64,000 bases of DNA, from the NCBI RefSeq assembly GCF_005484805.1, contig NZ_CP039432.1:3534001-3598000 (forward strand), given 5' to 3'. Shown one piece after another: positions 1-10,250 of the stretch. This DNA comes from Rhodococcus sp. SGAir0479 (GTDB lineage Bacteria; Actinomycetota; Actinomycetes; Mycobacteriales; Mycobacteriaceae). The first letter of the stretch is position 1, and every line of letters starts with the position of its first letter. A program made the position numbers and the translations under genes. A model generated the notes under the pieces. That model did not search any database. It saw only the letters and a list, made by a program, of their open reading frames with translations, and had not been told where the DNA came from.

Positions 1-1
1 C

Positions 2-445
2 ACCGGGGCGCTGTGCATCGCGATCGTGCTGACCGTCCAGTCGTTGTTGTTCGCGGACGGCGGCCTCACCGCGCTGGGCGCGAACATCACCAACATGGCG
101 CTCGTCGGCACGGCCGCCGGTTACGCGGTCGCCGTCGCGTTGCGACCGTTGCTCGTCCGCCGCGGCGACGGCGGCATCGGGGTGCTGTCCTTCGTCTCGG
201 CTTGGTGTGCAACGGTTCTGGCGGCGTCGATGTTCGTGGTGGAGTATGCGGTCGGCGGGGCCGCCGTCACGTCGCTGTCCACCGTCGCCGCCTACCTGTT
301 CGGTACGCACGCGCTCATCGGCGTCGGGGAGGGCATCATCACCGCCTTCACCGTGGTCGCGGTCGCGCGGGCGCGACCCGACCTGGTGTACCTCCTGCGG
401 GCGCGGGCCGCGGCCGCCCACCGGGCGGGGGCGGCCGCGCCGTGA
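2..445 (+). CDS. cbiM: CbiM-like Ni/Co ECF transporter S component (5' truncated by window)
   Basis: This is the C-terminal part of the substrate-binding membrane component of a nickel/cobalt ECF importer; the start lies before the window. The visible 147 residues are mostly hydrophobic helices and contain the family hallmarks QSLLFADGGLTALGAN and GVGEGIITAF. The stop overlaps the next gene by 4 bp (GTGA), so the two are translationally coupled. Lying beside a complete [NiFe]-hydrogenase maturation set, the likely cargo is Ni2+ rather than Co2+ (inference from context). Confidence 0.88.
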   Translation, partial: TGALCIAIVLTVQSLLFADGGLTALGANITNMALVGTAAGYAVAVALRPLLVRRGDGGIGVLSFVSAWCATVLAASMFVVEYAVGGAAVTSLSTVAAYLFGTHALIGVGEGIITAFTVVAVARARPDLVYLLRARAAAAHRAGAAAP

Positions 446-789
446 CCGCTCCACGGAGAGGGTCCCGGTTCCTGGTGGGCTTCGCCGTCGTCGCGTTGCT
501 GGTCGCGGGGGTGCTGTCGTACTTCGCCAGCTCGAGCCCCGACGGGCTCGATGCCACCACGCAGCGCGGCTGCGAGGCGGTCGAGACCGACGGCGGCGAG
601 CAACTCGAGGGCACCTGCATCGCGCAGGGCGCCACCGACCATCACCTGTCGTCGTCCCCGCTCGCCGGTTACGCGGTCCGCGGCGACTCCACCTTCACCG
701 GCGTGGCCGGCGTGGTCGGGGTACTCGCGGTGCTGGCCGTGTCCGCGCTGCTGTTCCGGGTGCTGGCGCGTCGCCGCGGGGGTCCGTGA
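442..789 (+). CDS. PDGLE-domain (CbiN-like) small membrane component
   Basis: A 115-residue protein with an N-terminal membrane helix (about residues 9-28), the motif SSSPDGLD just after it, an extracytoplasmic loop and a second helix near residues 85-108. PDGLE-domain proteins take the place of CbiN in many actinobacterial CbiMNQO-type nickel/cobalt importers. The GTG start overlaps the cbiM stop by 4 bp, and cbiQ follows one base after its stop. The loop has two cysteines (RGCEA and GTCIA) that might form a disulfide; that is inference. Confidence 0.82.
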   Translation: MTAPRRGSRFLVGFAVVALLVAGVLSYFASSSPDGLDATTQRGCEAVETDGGEQLEGTCIAQGATDHHLSSSPLAGYAVRGDSTFTGVAGVVGVLAVLAVSALLFRVLARRRGGP

Positions 790-790
790 C

Positions 791-1545
791 GTGCCGAGCT
801 CGCCCGCCCGTCCGCTCCACCTGGCCGGCACGTCCCCGGTACACGCGCTGCCGCCCGAGGTGAAGATCGTGGCGGCCTTCGTGGCGGTGTTCGCGATCGT
901 CGCGACCCCACGCGAGGCGATCTGGGCGTTCGCGGCATACCTCGCGATCCTCGTCGTGGTGTGGCGGATCGCCGGCATCTCCGCCCGCCGGCTCGCGCCG
1001 CGCATGCTCATCGAACTGCCGTTCGTGGTGCTCGCGGTCCTGCTGCCGTTCGCGGAGGGCGGCGAGCGGGTGACGGTCTGGGGGCTGTCGCTGTCGGTGC
1101 CCGGACTGCTGGCGGCATGGAACATCCTGGTCAAGGGCACGCTGGGCGTGCTGGTGTCGTTGACGCTCGCCGCCACCACACCGGTGCGGGCGCTGCCCGG
1201 CGGGCTGTCCCGGCTGCACCTTCCCGGCATCGTGGTCACGGTGATCACCCTCATGCTGCGGTACGTCGATCTGCTTGTCGCAGAGCTGGACCGGATGCGC
1301 ATCGCCCGCATCGCCCGCGGCGACGACCCGCGTGCCCTCCATCAGATCGGTGCGGCGGCGCGGGGTGTCGGAGGCGTGTTCCTGCGCTCGTACGAGCGCG
1401 GTGAGCGCGTTCACCTGGCGATGCTCTCCCGCGGTTTCACCGGGACGGTTCCGCTCGCGACGGCCCCCGCGCGACCGCGCGACTGGACGCTGGCGCTGCT
1501 CCCGGCCGGCGGCGCGGTCGCGGTCGCCGTCGCGGCCTGGTGGGT

Positions 1546-1549
<4 letters not shown>
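791..1549 (+). CDS. cbiQ: CbiQ energy-coupling (T) membrane component
   Basis: A 252-residue integral membrane protein of the EcfT/CbiQ family, which couples the ATPase to the substrate-binding membrane protein. Several hydrophobic segments are followed by a cytoplasmic arginine-rich stretch (DRMRIARIARG near residue 170) and a late ERGERVHLAMLSRGF segment; these match the EcfT coupling helices that carry A-R-G type motifs. GTG is chosen as start because it lies directly after the upstream TGA; no in-frame ATG fits better. Confidence 0.87.
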
Positions 1550-2322
<773 letters not shown>

Positions 2323-3072
2323 GGAGCTCGGCGGCCAGCCGCGGATTGGTCCGGGTCAGCTGCCAGTCCGTCCAGTACTCGAGACTGCCGGCCTGGTCGG
2401 CGTCGAGCCGGTCGCACACCAGGTCCCAGTGCACCGCCACCCGGTCGCCCACGCGCAGGTCGTCGACGAACGGTCCGGCAGCGGTGCGGCGGCGGGCGGG
2501 CCGGTCCTCGAGCGGCCCCAGGGTGAGCCGGACACCGTCGAACTGCAGCCCCCGCGAACGGACCACGGCCGTGTCCGGACGAAGCTCGACCACCACACCG
2601 TTGCGGATGCGGCACGAGTCGAGCACGAACAGCGGTTGCGGCATCCCGGTGCGGAGCAGCCGGGTCCACGGGTAGACACCGAAGACGTGGAACGCGTGGG
2701 TCGGGGCGACTTCCGGCAGGAGGTCGTCGGACAGGTACTTCCAGTAGTGCCCGGCCCGGCCGCCCAGCCGGGCGAGCAGCGCCCGGCCGAACCGCTGCCG
2801 GTCCACCGTCGCGGTCACCTCGTTGCCGGTCCAGTAGGCGCGAACGACCCGCTCGTCGAGGGGATCGTCCGACCCGGTCATCCGGGCCAGGAGCTCCTGG
2901 TAGGGCCAGGCGCCGCTGAACTGCCGTGCCGCCGCGTCGACACCACCCACCTGGGCGCCCGCGCCACCACTCGCCACCGCTTCGAGGCCCGCCGCGGCGG
3001 CGGGCCCGCAGTAGCCGAGCGCGTTGGGGGCGTACGCGTAGCGCGCGAACAGCGTCCGCCCGGCCCGGCCGC

Positions 3073-4203
3073 TCACTCGGGTCTCCGCCCCACCAGCAGC
3101 GCCGTCTCGCGGTGCAACCGACCGAAGTTGTAGTAGGCCGCGCACGCGCCCTCCGGTGAGACCATGCACGTCCCGATGGGCGTCTCCGGGGTACACGCGG
3201 TACCGAACACCTTGCACTCCCACGGCTTGATCACGCCCTTGAGGACCTCACCGCACTGGCACGCCTTGGGGTCGGCCACCCGCACCCCCGGCATCGAGAA
3301 CCGCTGCTCCGCATCGAACTCGGCGTAGTCGGGGTGCACGCGCAACGCGCTCTGGGAGATGAAACCGAGACCACGCCATTCGAAATGCGGTCGCAGCGCG
3401 AAGGTTTCGCTCATCAGCTTCAGCGCCTGAGTGTTGCCCTCGGGACGGACCACGCGAATGTACTGGTTCTCCACCTCGCACCGGCCCTCCCGGATCTGCT
3501 GCAGCAGCATGTGCACCGACGCGAGGATGTCGAGGGGTTCGAAACCTGCGACGACCATCGGCTTGCCGTACACCTCGGGGACGAAGCGGTACGGCCGCAG
3601 CCCCACCACCGTCGAGACGTGGCCGGGCCCGAGGAAACCGTCGAGCCGCAGGTCCGGCGACTCGAGGATCGCCTTGATCGGCGGCACGATGGTGACGTGG
3701 TTGCAGAAGATCGTGAAGTTCTCCACCCCCATCTGCCTGGCCCGCACCAACGTCACCGCGGTCGACGGCGCCGTGGTCTCGAAGCCGACCGCGAAGAACA
3801 CCACCTGCCGGTCGGGGTTGTCGACCGCAATCTTGAGGGCGTCCAGCGGGGAGTACACGAACCGGACGTCGGCGCCGCGGGCCTTGGCGTCGATGAGGTT
3901 CCCGTGCGATCCCGGCACCCGCATCATGTCGCCGAACGTCGTGAAAATGACATCGGGCTGTTCGGCCAGGTACATCGCGTCGTCGACCCGGCCCATCGGA
4001 ATCACGCACACCGGGCAACCGGGGCCGTGCACCAGTTCCACCGATCGGGGCAGCAGGTGTTCGATCCCGTGCCGGTAGATGGTGTGCGTGTGCCCGCCGC
4101 ACACCTCCATGAACTTGAACTCGTCGTCGCCGGCGAGGTCGGTGATCGACCGCACCAGCGCGCGAGCGGCCGCCGGGTCGCGGAATTCGTCCACGAACTT
4201 CAT
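3073..4203 (-). CDS. hypD: HypD, Fe(CN)2CO assembly scaffold
   Basis: A 376-residue protein, the normal HypD length. HypD holds the iron of the [NiFe] site together with HypC while CN and CO are added. Visible hallmarks are CGGHTHTIYRHGI near residue 36, GPGCPVCV near residue 61, the NHVTIVPP loop, and the C-terminal cysteine-rich [4Fe-4S] region (ACQCGEVLKG, WECKVFG, CTPETPIGTCMVSPEGAC). It starts 25 bp after the second hypC, with a Shine-Dalgarno GAGG upstream. Confidence 0.97.
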   Translation of the reverse strand: MKFVDEFRDPAAARALVRSITDLAGDDEFKFMEVCGGHTHTIYRHGIEHLLPRSVELVHGPGCPVCVIPMGRVDDAMYLAEQPDVIFTTFGDMMRVPGSHGNLIDAKARGADVRFVYSPLDALKIAVDNPDRQVVFFAVGFETTAPSTAVTLVRARQMGVENFTIFCNHVTIVPPIKAILESPDLRLDGFLGPGHVSTVVGLRPYRFVPEVYGKPMVVAGFEPLDILASVHMLLQQIREGRCEVENQYIRVVRPEGNTQALKLMSETFALRPHFEWRGLGFISQSALRVHPDYAEFDAEQRFSMPGVRVADPKACQCGEVLKGVIKPWECKVFGTACTPETPIGTCMVSPEGACAAYYNFGRLHRETALLVGRRPE

Positions 4204-4228
4204 GCTGCAACCTCCTCGGGCCGCGATC

Positions 4229-4501
4229 TCAGTTGATACGCGAGGAATGGAACGCGTCCATCTCGTTCTCGTAGTCGGCGCCCATCCGCTGGACCTGGTC
4301 GAGCGTGAGTGCGGCCTCGGCCTCGTCGATCCGCGCCATCGCGAACCCCACGTGGACCAGCACCCAATCCCCCACGGTCAGGCCCTCGTCGGCGAGCAGG
4401 CGCACGCTGATCGTGCGCTGCACGCCGCTCACGTCCACCTTCGCCAGGTACTGCTCGGTGTCGACCATCTGCACCACCTGCCCCGGAATGCCCAGACACA
4501 T
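4229..4501 (-). CDS. hypC: HypC chaperone (copy next to hypDE)
   Basis: A 90-residue HypC/HybG/HupF protein. It begins MCLGIPGQVVQ, so the essential Cys2 that binds the iron precursor and the large subunit is present once Met is removed. The window has a second hypC at 9407-9688, also starting MCLGIPG. This copy, beside hypD and hypE, is the better candidate for the HypCD scaffold, while the other could serve the large subunit (inference). Confidence 0.95.
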   Translation of the reverse strand: MCLGIPGQVVQMVDTEQYLAKVDVSGVQRTISVRLLADEGLTVGDWVLVHVGFAMARIDEAEAALTLDQVQRMGADYENEMDAFHSSRIN

Positions 4502-4519
4502 GCCGTTTCCTCCTCTCGC

Positions 4520-5611
4520 TCAACAGATTCGCGGTAGCGGGTCGCCCACCAGCATGTCGACGATGCGGCTGCCGCCGAAGGCGGTGCGCAGCGCCACGAT
4601 GCCCTCCGGCTCGGACAGAATCTCGCCCACCACGGCGGCCCGTTCGCCGCCCGGGCACGCCCGCAGCGCCGCCAGCGCCGCGTCCGTCTCCTCGGCCGGC
4701 ACCACCGCGACGAACCTGCCCTCGTTCGCGACGTACAGCGGGTCGATGCCCAGCAGGTCGCACGCGCCCGACACTTGCGGCAGTACCGGGACGGACTCCT
4801 CGTCGAGCACGACGGCGAAGCCCGTGGACTGTGCCAGTTCGTTGCACACCGTGCCGACGCCGCCCCGGGTCGCGTCCCGCATCCACCGGGTGGACGGGGC
4901 CGCGTCCAGCAGCGCGTGCACCAAGCCGTTGACCGGGGCGGTGTCGGAGCGGATGTCGGCCTCGATCGCGAGTTCTCCGCGCGCGAGCATCACCGCCATC
5001 CCGTGCTCGCCGATCGTGCCGGACAACAGGACCCGGTCGCCGGGTCGCACGTACTCCGGCCCCAGGGTGCGCGTCGCCGGCAGCGCCCCCACCCCGGCGG
5101 TGCAGATGTACACGCCGTCGGCGGCGCCCCTGCCCACGACCTTGGTGTCGCCGGTGACGACGTGCACACCGGCCTGCGCGGCGGAATCCGCCATGTCCCG
5201 GACGATCTCGCGCAGCAGCGCGATCTCGAATCCCTCCTCGATGACGAAGGCGGCCGACAGCCACAGCGGCCGCGCCCCCGTCACCGCGAGATCGTTCACC
5301 GTGCCGTGGACCGCGAGGTTGCCGATCGAGCCGCCCGGGAACTGCAGCGGCCGCACCACGAAGGAGTCGGTGGAGAACGCCAACCGCTCCCCCGCCGGCA
5401 GGGTCAGCGCCGCCGCGTCCCCCAACTGTTCGAGCTGCGGGTTGCGCAGCGCGTCCACGAACACCGCGTCCACCAGTGCGGCCGAGGACTTCCCACCCGC
5501 GCCGTGCGCGAGAGTGACGACGTCCTCGAGCAGGCGGGGGCGGCGCTTGCGGAAGGACGCGATCCGGTCGAGGACCCGGTCCTCACGTTCGGCGGCCGTC
5601 GTCGGTTCCAT
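4520..5611 (-). CDS. hypE: HypE, thiocarbamoyl dehydratase for CN ligand synthesis
   Basis: A 363-residue AIRS/PurM-fold protein. HypE receives a carbamoyl group from HypF on its C-terminal cysteine and dehydrates it to the cyanide ligand. The protein ends PLPRIC, so the acceptor Cys is the last residue. Family motifs include LAHGAGGKSS near residue 34, FSTDSFVV, GNLAVHGTVNDLAV and TRGGVGTVCNE. It starts 3 bp after the SIS-protein gene, consistent with one transcript. Confidence 0.97.
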   Translation of the reverse strand: MEPTTAAEREDRVLDRIASFRKRRPRLLEDVVTLAHGAGGKSSAALVDAVFVDALRNPQLEQLGDAAALTLPAGERLAFSTDSFVVRPLQFPGGSIGNLAVHGTVNDLAVTGARPLWLSAAFVIEEGFEIALLREIVRDMADSAAQAGVHVVTGDTKVVGRGAADGVYICTAGVGALPATRTLGPEYVRPGDRVLLSGTIGEHGMAVMLARGELAIEADIRSDTAPVNGLVHALLDAAPSTRWMRDATRGGVGTVCNELAQSTGFAVVLDEESVPVLPQVSGACDLLGIDPLYVANEGRFVAVVPAEETDAALAALRACPGGERAAVVGEILSEPEGIVALRTAFGGSRIVDMLVGDPLPRIC

Positions 5612-5614
5612 GCG

Positions 5615-6313
5615 TCAGCCCTCCTGTCCCGAGGCCGCCACCGACCGTCGGCCCGTCAGGTGGTCCTGCGCCGCCGCCCACAGCCGGTAGCCGACGAGCG
5701 CATGACTCTCCTGGATACGGTGAATGCTCTGCGAACGAATCGTGAAGCAGTGGTCCAGGTCGTCGGCGACGGCCATGCGGCCGCCGTCGTGGCCCGCGAA
5801 CCCGATCGTCAGCAGCCCCCGCCGCCGCGCCTCGGTGAGCGCGATCATCAGGTCGTCCGAGTTCCCGGACGTCGACAACGCGATCGCGATGTCGTGCGGG
5901 CCGGCGTGCGCGATGATCTGACGCGAGAAGATGAGGTCGAAGCCGACGTCGTTGCCGAGCGCGGTCACCACGGCCTGATCCGCGGCCAGCGACCACGCCG
6001 CGACGGGCCGGCCCCGGGCCGGACGGCTGAACAGCGTCGCCAGAGTGGCCGCATCGGTGGAGCTGCCGCCGTTGCCGAACGTGTACAACCGGCCGCCCTG
6101 CGCAAACCGCTCCGCCATCCGGCGTCCGGCCTCCTCGATGCCCGCCTCCCATTCGGCGATCGAGTCCTGTTGCAGCCGTGCGCTTTCGGCCGCCTTCCCG
6201 CGCGCCGACGCGGCGAGGTCGTCGAGCAGAGCCTGCGCGTCGTCCTCCTGCGCGTCGATGAACGGGTAGAGGAAGTCCGCGGCGTCCCCGCCGTCCGCAC
6301 TCGATCCGGTCAT
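5615..6313 (-). CDS. SIS-domain, phosphoheptose-isomerase-like protein of the hydrogenase locus
   Basis: A sugar-isomerase (SIS) domain protein of the GmhA/DiaA type, 232 residues from the ATG at 6313. SIS hallmarks are FGNGGSSTDA near residue 75, ALSTSGNSDD, and the late helix SHALVGYRLW. The ATG is preferred over GTG codons 3 and 6 bp upstream because GGAGG lies 7 nt before it. The start codon shares one base with the upstream stop. SIS proteins recur in actinobacterial hydrogenase operons, but their role is unknown and a sugar-phosphate substrate is not implied. Confidence 0.85.
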   Translation of the reverse strand: MTGSSADGGDAADFLYPFIDAQEDDAQALLDDLAASARGKAAESARLQQDSIAEWEAGIEEAGRRMAERFAQGGRLYTFGNGGSSTDAATLATLFSRPARGRPVAAWSLAADQAVVTALGNDVGFDLIFSRQIIAHAGPHDIAIALSTSGNSDDLMIALTEARRRGLLTIGFAGHDGGRMAVADDLDHCFTIRSQSIHRIQESHALVGYRLWAAAQDHLTGRRSVAASGQEG

Positions 6314-7050
6314 CACCACACCTCCTCGTCCGCTCCGATGCGGGTGATCGCCGCGCCGCCGTGGACCACCAGCAGATCGTGTACCGCGACGTCACCGACC
6401 AGCGTGGCGTCGACGCGTTCCTCCCCGCTCGCGGTTCGCACCAGCACCCCCTCGAACGGATCCGACGGCGCCGCCACCACTTCCGCGAGCCGGCCCTCGT
6501 CACCGCACGTGACGCACCCGTCGTCGGTGCACGTGTCGGCCGTCGGTTTCAGCAACCCCGGATGCTCGAAGCACACGTGGGTGAGTTCCCACAGCAGGTG
6601 GTACATCAGCACGAAGCGCCCCGTCGCGGGAATCATGGGATCGGCGGAGTCGACCCACAGGATGTGGGTGGCCGCACCGTGTTCGGGGCGCGGTCCCGAC
6701 CCGATCCACACGGTGTCGGCGCCCCACGCCGGCGCCCGCCGCATGATGTCGCGCACCTGCGGCTGGTCCGCGGACGCCACCGCCAGCACCACGTCACCGG
6801 GACGGGTCGCGACGCGGCACTGCGCCACCGGATCGGCTTCGACCAGCGACACCGACGGCAGCGCACGTTTACCCATGATCACCGGGTGGACGAACTCCAC
6901 CGCGACGTGATGGGCGTGCGGTTCCCACTGCGGCGAGACCACCCAGAGGGTGGCCCCGGCCTGGAAACGGCGCGCCAGCGACAGCGCCGCTGCCGCCAGG
7001 TCCGCCGACAGTTCGTGGTCGATCAGCACGGTCGTATCGGTCGTGGTCAT
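6313..7050 (-). CDS. SIS-like / HypC-like two-part accessory protein
   Basis: A 245-residue protein of two parts. Residues 1-165 look like a degenerate SIS domain: a Rossmann-like sheet with GDVVLAVASADQPQ and DTVWIGSG, and a terminal helix FVLMYHLLWELTHV like that of the neighbouring SIS protein. Residues 175-240 resemble a HypC beta barrel (CVTCGDEGRLAEVV, then TLVGDVAVHDLLVVHGGAAITRI). The HypC-like Cys is internal here rather than at position 2. The gene overlaps hypF by 4 bp (ATGA). Domain assignments are by eye. Confidence 0.72.
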   Translation of the reverse strand: MTTTDTTVLIDHELSADLAAAALSLARRFQAGATLWVVSPQWEPHAHHVAVEFVHPVIMGKRALPSVSLVEADPVAQCRVATRPGDVVLAVASADQPQVRDIMRRAPAWGADTVWIGSGPRPEHGAATHILWVDSADPMIPATGRFVLMYHLLWELTHVCFEHPGLLKPTADTCTDDGCVTCGDEGRLAEVVAAPSDPFEGVLVRTASGEERVDATLVGDVAVHDLLVVHGGAAITRIGADEEVW

Positions 7051-9410
7051 CGTGGCACCTCGGAGATCGGATCGGTACGGGCGCGGCGCGCGAGCGTCGC
7101 GAGCCCCAGCGCCGCCTGTCCCAACGACAGCCCACCGTCGTTGGGCGGCACGACATGGTGGGTGAGGACGCGCAGTCCGGCGTCCTCGAGCCGGACGCGG
7201 ACGAGCGCGGTGAGGAGCCGGTTCTGGAACACCCCACCGGTGAGTCCGACGACGCCCACTCCCGCGCGGTCGGCGATGTCGGTCGCGAGCGCCGCGGTCG
7301 CGGCCGCGAGCGCGCAGTGGAAGCCGAACGCCAGCTCGGCCGGCGCGGTGCCCGCCCGCACACCGTCGACGAGTCCGCCCATCAGCTCCGCGAGCCGTAT
7401 CTCGCCGTCCGCGACCGGCATCGGCAGCTCCGCGGGGGCAGCAGCGGTGCGCGCGAGCGCCTCGAGTTCGACCGCGGCCTGCGCCTCGTAGCTCACCCGG
7501 TGCCGCACCCCGAGTATCGATGCGACCCCGTCGAACAGCCGGCCGACGCTCGTCGTCCGGACGCAACCGAGTCCGGTGTCGAGCTGTGCTGTCACCAGCC
7601 CCCGTTCGTTCGCGGGCAACGCCCGCACGCACGGCAGGTCCGTGGCGGTGTCGATGCCGGCCGCACGCAGCAGCGCGAGGGCGACCCGCGCCGGATTGCG
7701 GACCGCGACGTCGCCGCCGGGCAGCGCGAACGGTTGCAGGTGGCCCGCCCGGCGCGCGTCGAGCAGTTCCTCACCGATCGTCAGGAACTCCCCACCCCAC
7801 ACGGTGCGGTCGCAGCCGTACCCGGTGCCGTCGAACGCGATCCCCAACAGCGGGGTACCGACCAGCCGGTGTTCGGCGGCCAGTGCCGCGACGTGTGCGT
7901 GATGGTGCTGGACGGTGATCAGCTCGGTGTCCGTGCGTTCGCCGAAGTCCTCGGCCCAGCTGCGCGTCGAGTACCCGGGATGGTCGTCGGCGACCACCAG
8001 GTCGGGGCGGACGTCCTGCAGCGCGGACAGCCGGGACACGGAGCGGTCGAAGGCGAGTCGGCTCTCGAGACTGCCCATGTCGCCGAGGTGCGCCGAGCAG
8101 AAAGCGAAGTCCTGCCGGGTGAGGCAGAAGGTGTTCTTGACCTCCGCGCCGACGGCGAGGACCGTCGGGCCCGGCCGGTCCAGCAGCACCGGCAGTGGCG
8201 CGTATCCCCGCGATCGCCGGATTGGCGCGGCCGTGCCGTCGACCACGGTGAGAACCGAATCCTCGCACGGCACCGCGATGTCACGGTCGTGCAGCAGGAA
8301 CACGTCCGCGATCCCCGCCAGCCGCTCGCGCGCCTCGTCGTTGTCGAAGCACAGCGGCTCGCCGCCGAGATTTCCCGACGTCATCACCAACAGCCGCGGC
8401 GGCCGGACGGCGCTGCCGGGGACCGGCGCGAACAACAGGTGGTGCAGCGGCGCATACGGCAGCAGCACGCCGAGTTCGTCGAGCCCGGGGGCGATGCCGG
8501 TGGCCACACCGGAGCCGCTTCGACTGCGCAGCAACACGATCGGTCGCGCGGGTGAGGTGAGCGCGTCGGTCTCGGCGGCATCGATCTCGCAGATCGTCCG
8601 GGCGGCACCCAGGTCGGCCGCCATCACCGCGAACGGCTTGGCCGGGCGTTGCTTGCGGGCGCGCAGCCGGGACACGGCGCCGGGATCGGTTGCGTCGCAG
8701 ACGAGGTGGAAGCCGCCGATACCCTTCACCGCGACGATGCCGCCATCGGTGATCTCGCGCTGCACCCGCTCGAGCACCGCGTCGTCCCCGCCGATCCGCC
8801 GGCCGTCGGCCTCGGCGAAGATGCGCGGACCGCAGTCGGGACAGCAGATCGGTTGCGCGTGGTAGCGCCGGTTTCCAGGGTCGGCGTATTCGCGCGCGCA
8901 CCGCGCGCACATGGGGAACCGCGCCATCGTGGTGGACGGGCGGTCGTACGGCAGATCCGTGATCACGGTGTACCGGGGACCGCAGTTGGTGCAGTTGACG
9001 AACGGGTGCCGGTAGCGGCGATCGGCCGGATCGGCCAATTCCCGCGCACAGTCGGTGCAGATCCCGACGTCCGGCGGCACCAGCGTGCGCGCGCCCGGGC
9101 GGTGCAGGCTGTCGACGATGCGGAACTCGTCGTCGCCACGCGGGGCCGCGGGCGCGACGGTGACGTCCACGACCACCGCGAGGGGCGGCGCATCGGCCCG
9201 GAGGCGGCGCGCGAACTCGGCCAACGCGGCCGGCGCCCCCTCGACCTCCACGAACACCGACACCTCGTCGTTGCCGCAGAACCCGACGAGGCCCAGCTCG
9301 TGTGCCAGCCGGGCCACGAACGGACGGAAACCGACCCCCTGGACCACGCCGCGGACCGTGATGCGGTGCCGCGCTGCCGCGACGCGGCCGACGACCGTCT
9401 CGGCCGTCAC
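7047..9410 (-). CDS. hypF: HypF carbamoyltransferase
   Basis: A 787-residue protein close to the usual 750-800. In order: acylphosphatase-like domain (HRITVRGVVQGVGFRPFVA, residues 15-105), two C4 zinc fingers (CTDCARE...CTNCGPR and CARCARE...CCPDCGPR, residues 115-200), YrdC-like domain (VKGIGGFHLVCDA, residues 205-390) and Kae1-like carbamoyltransferase domain (VQHHHAHVAAL and AFDGTGYG). HypF makes carbamoyl-AMP from carbamoyl phosphate and passes the carbamoyl group to HypE. Start and stop overlap both neighbours by 4 bp. Confidence 0.97.
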   Translation of the reverse strand: MTAETVVGRVAAARHRITVRGVVQGVGFRPFVARLAHELGLVGFCGNDEVSVFVEVEGAPAALAEFARRLRADAPPLAVVVDVTVAPAAPRGDDEFRIVDSLHRPGARTLVPPDVGICTDCARELADPADRRYRHPFVNCTNCGPRYTVITDLPYDRPSTTMARFPMCARCAREYADPGNRRYHAQPICCPDCGPRIFAEADGRRIGGDDAVLERVQREITDGGIVAVKGIGGFHLVCDATDPGAVSRLRARKQRPAKPFAVMAADLGAARTICEIDAAETDALTSPARPIVLLRSRSGSGVATGIAPGLDELGVLLPYAPLHHLLFAPVPGSAVRPPRLLVMTSGNLGGEPLCFDNDEARERLAGIADVFLLHDRDIAVPCEDSVLTVVDGTAAPIRRSRGYAPLPVLLDRPGPTVLAVGAEVKNTFCLTRQDFAFCSAHLGDMGSLESRLAFDRSVSRLSALQDVRPDLVVADDHPGYSTRSWAEDFGERTDTELITVQHHHAHVAALAAEHRLVGTPLLGIAFDGTGYGCDRTVWGGEFLTIGEELLDARRAGHLQPFALPGGDVAVRNPARVALALLRAAGIDTATDLPCVRALPANERGLVTAQLDTGLGCVRTTSVGRLFDGVASILGVRHRVSYEAQAAVELEALARTAAAPAELPMPVADGEIRLAELMGGLVDGVRAGTAPAELAFGFHCALAAATAALATDIADRAGVGVVGLTGGVFQNRLLTALVRVRLEDAGLRVLTHHVVPPNDGGLSLGQAALGLATLARRARTDPISEVPR

Positions 9411-9688
9411 GGTAGGTCACCGCCGTCGGTCGGCGCGGTGCGCGGACGTCCCATCAGCTCCAGCCCGGCCAGCGCGCGCTCGGCGCCCTCGCGGTCCACC
9501 CGTTCGACCGCGAACCCCATGTGGATCACCACCCAGTCGCCGGGAGCGAGGGCGGCGTTCCCGCCGCCCGGATCCTCGAGCATCCCGATGTTGACCTTGC
9601 GTTCCCGACCCTCGACGTCCACGAGCGCGAGTTGACCGCCGTAGCCGTCGAGCAGGCGGACCACCCGCCCCGGAATTCCCAGACACAT
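9407..9688 (-). CDS. hypC: HypC chaperone (copy next to the endopeptidase)
   Basis: A 93-residue HypC family protein starting MCLGIPGRVVRLL with the essential Cys2, then APGDWVVIHMGFAVERVD, the typical second half of the barrel. It differs from the other HypC in this window mainly at the C terminus. Lying between the large-subunit endopeptidase gene and hypF, it may be the large-subunit-specific chaperone. It overlaps hypF by 4 bp. Confidence 0.94.
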   Translation of the reverse strand: MCLGIPGRVVRLLDGYGGQLALVDVEGRERKVNIGMLEDPGGGNAALAPGDWVVIHMGFAVERVDREGAERALAGLELMGRPRTAPTDGGDLP

Positions 9689-9691
9689 CGT

Positions 9692-10246
9692 TCAGCCCTC
9701 CCCCTGCTCACGCGTCCCGCCGGAACGCGCCCCGCCCACCGGGGCCACCGCACCGAACCGCGTGAGCAGCGACCGCACCCGGTCCACGGCGATCGGCACG
9801 GCAGCCGCGACGGGAGCGGACAACCCGATCCCGTCGTCCGTCCGCGCCACCTGACACCCCACGACGACGGTGCGCGGCAACCGTCCTCCGAGGGCGGACA
9901 GGCTCGCGAACACGGCGCCCGGATCCATGCTGTGGGCGTCGAGCCGCGGGCTCGTGCCGGGTCCGTCGGGATCGACCTCGAACACCCGCACCTCACCCGG
10001 CTGCCCCCGGTCGGGTACCGCGTCGACGAGGATCATCGCGTCCCAGTCGCCCAAGAGGTCGTACGCCAGGTGCATGCCGCGGATGCCGTAGTCCACCGCT
10101 CGGACACCGCGCGGTAGATCACCGGATCCGGTGTGGCGCAGCACTTCCGGTCCGAAACCGTCGTCGCCCAGAAAGATGTTGCCGATACCGGCGACGAGGA
10201 TCCGGGGCGACGGCGTCTCCGTGTCGGGCGAGGTCTCGGGCGGCAC
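9692..10246 (-). CDS. Hydrogenase maturation endopeptidase (HyaD/HupD family)
   Basis: A 184-residue nickel-dependent protease that would remove the C-terminal tail of the large subunit after nickel insertion. The conserved start GIGNIFLGDDGFG carries the first acidic metal ligand, VDAVPDRG the second acidic residue, and LDAHSMDP the conserved His. The expected substrate is the large subunit at 14105-15898, which has about 22 residues after its last ligand motif. The start is GTG at 10246, 4 bp after the small upstream ORF. Confidence 0.93.
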   Translation of the reverse strand: MPPETSPDTETPSPRILVAGIGNIFLGDDGFGPEVLRHTGSGDLPRGVRAVDYGIRGMHLAYDLLGDWDAMILVDAVPDRGQPGEVRVFEVDPDGPGTSPRLDAHSMDPGAVFASLSALGGRLPRTVVVGCQVARTDDGIGLSAPVAAAVPIAVDRVRSLLTRFGAVAPVGGARSGGTREQGEG

Positions 10247-10250
10247 GATC

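Noticed and set aside
7155-8555. Long plus-strand frame opposite hypF
   Set aside because: Antisense open frame caused by GC codon bias; no family motif, while hypF is unambiguous.
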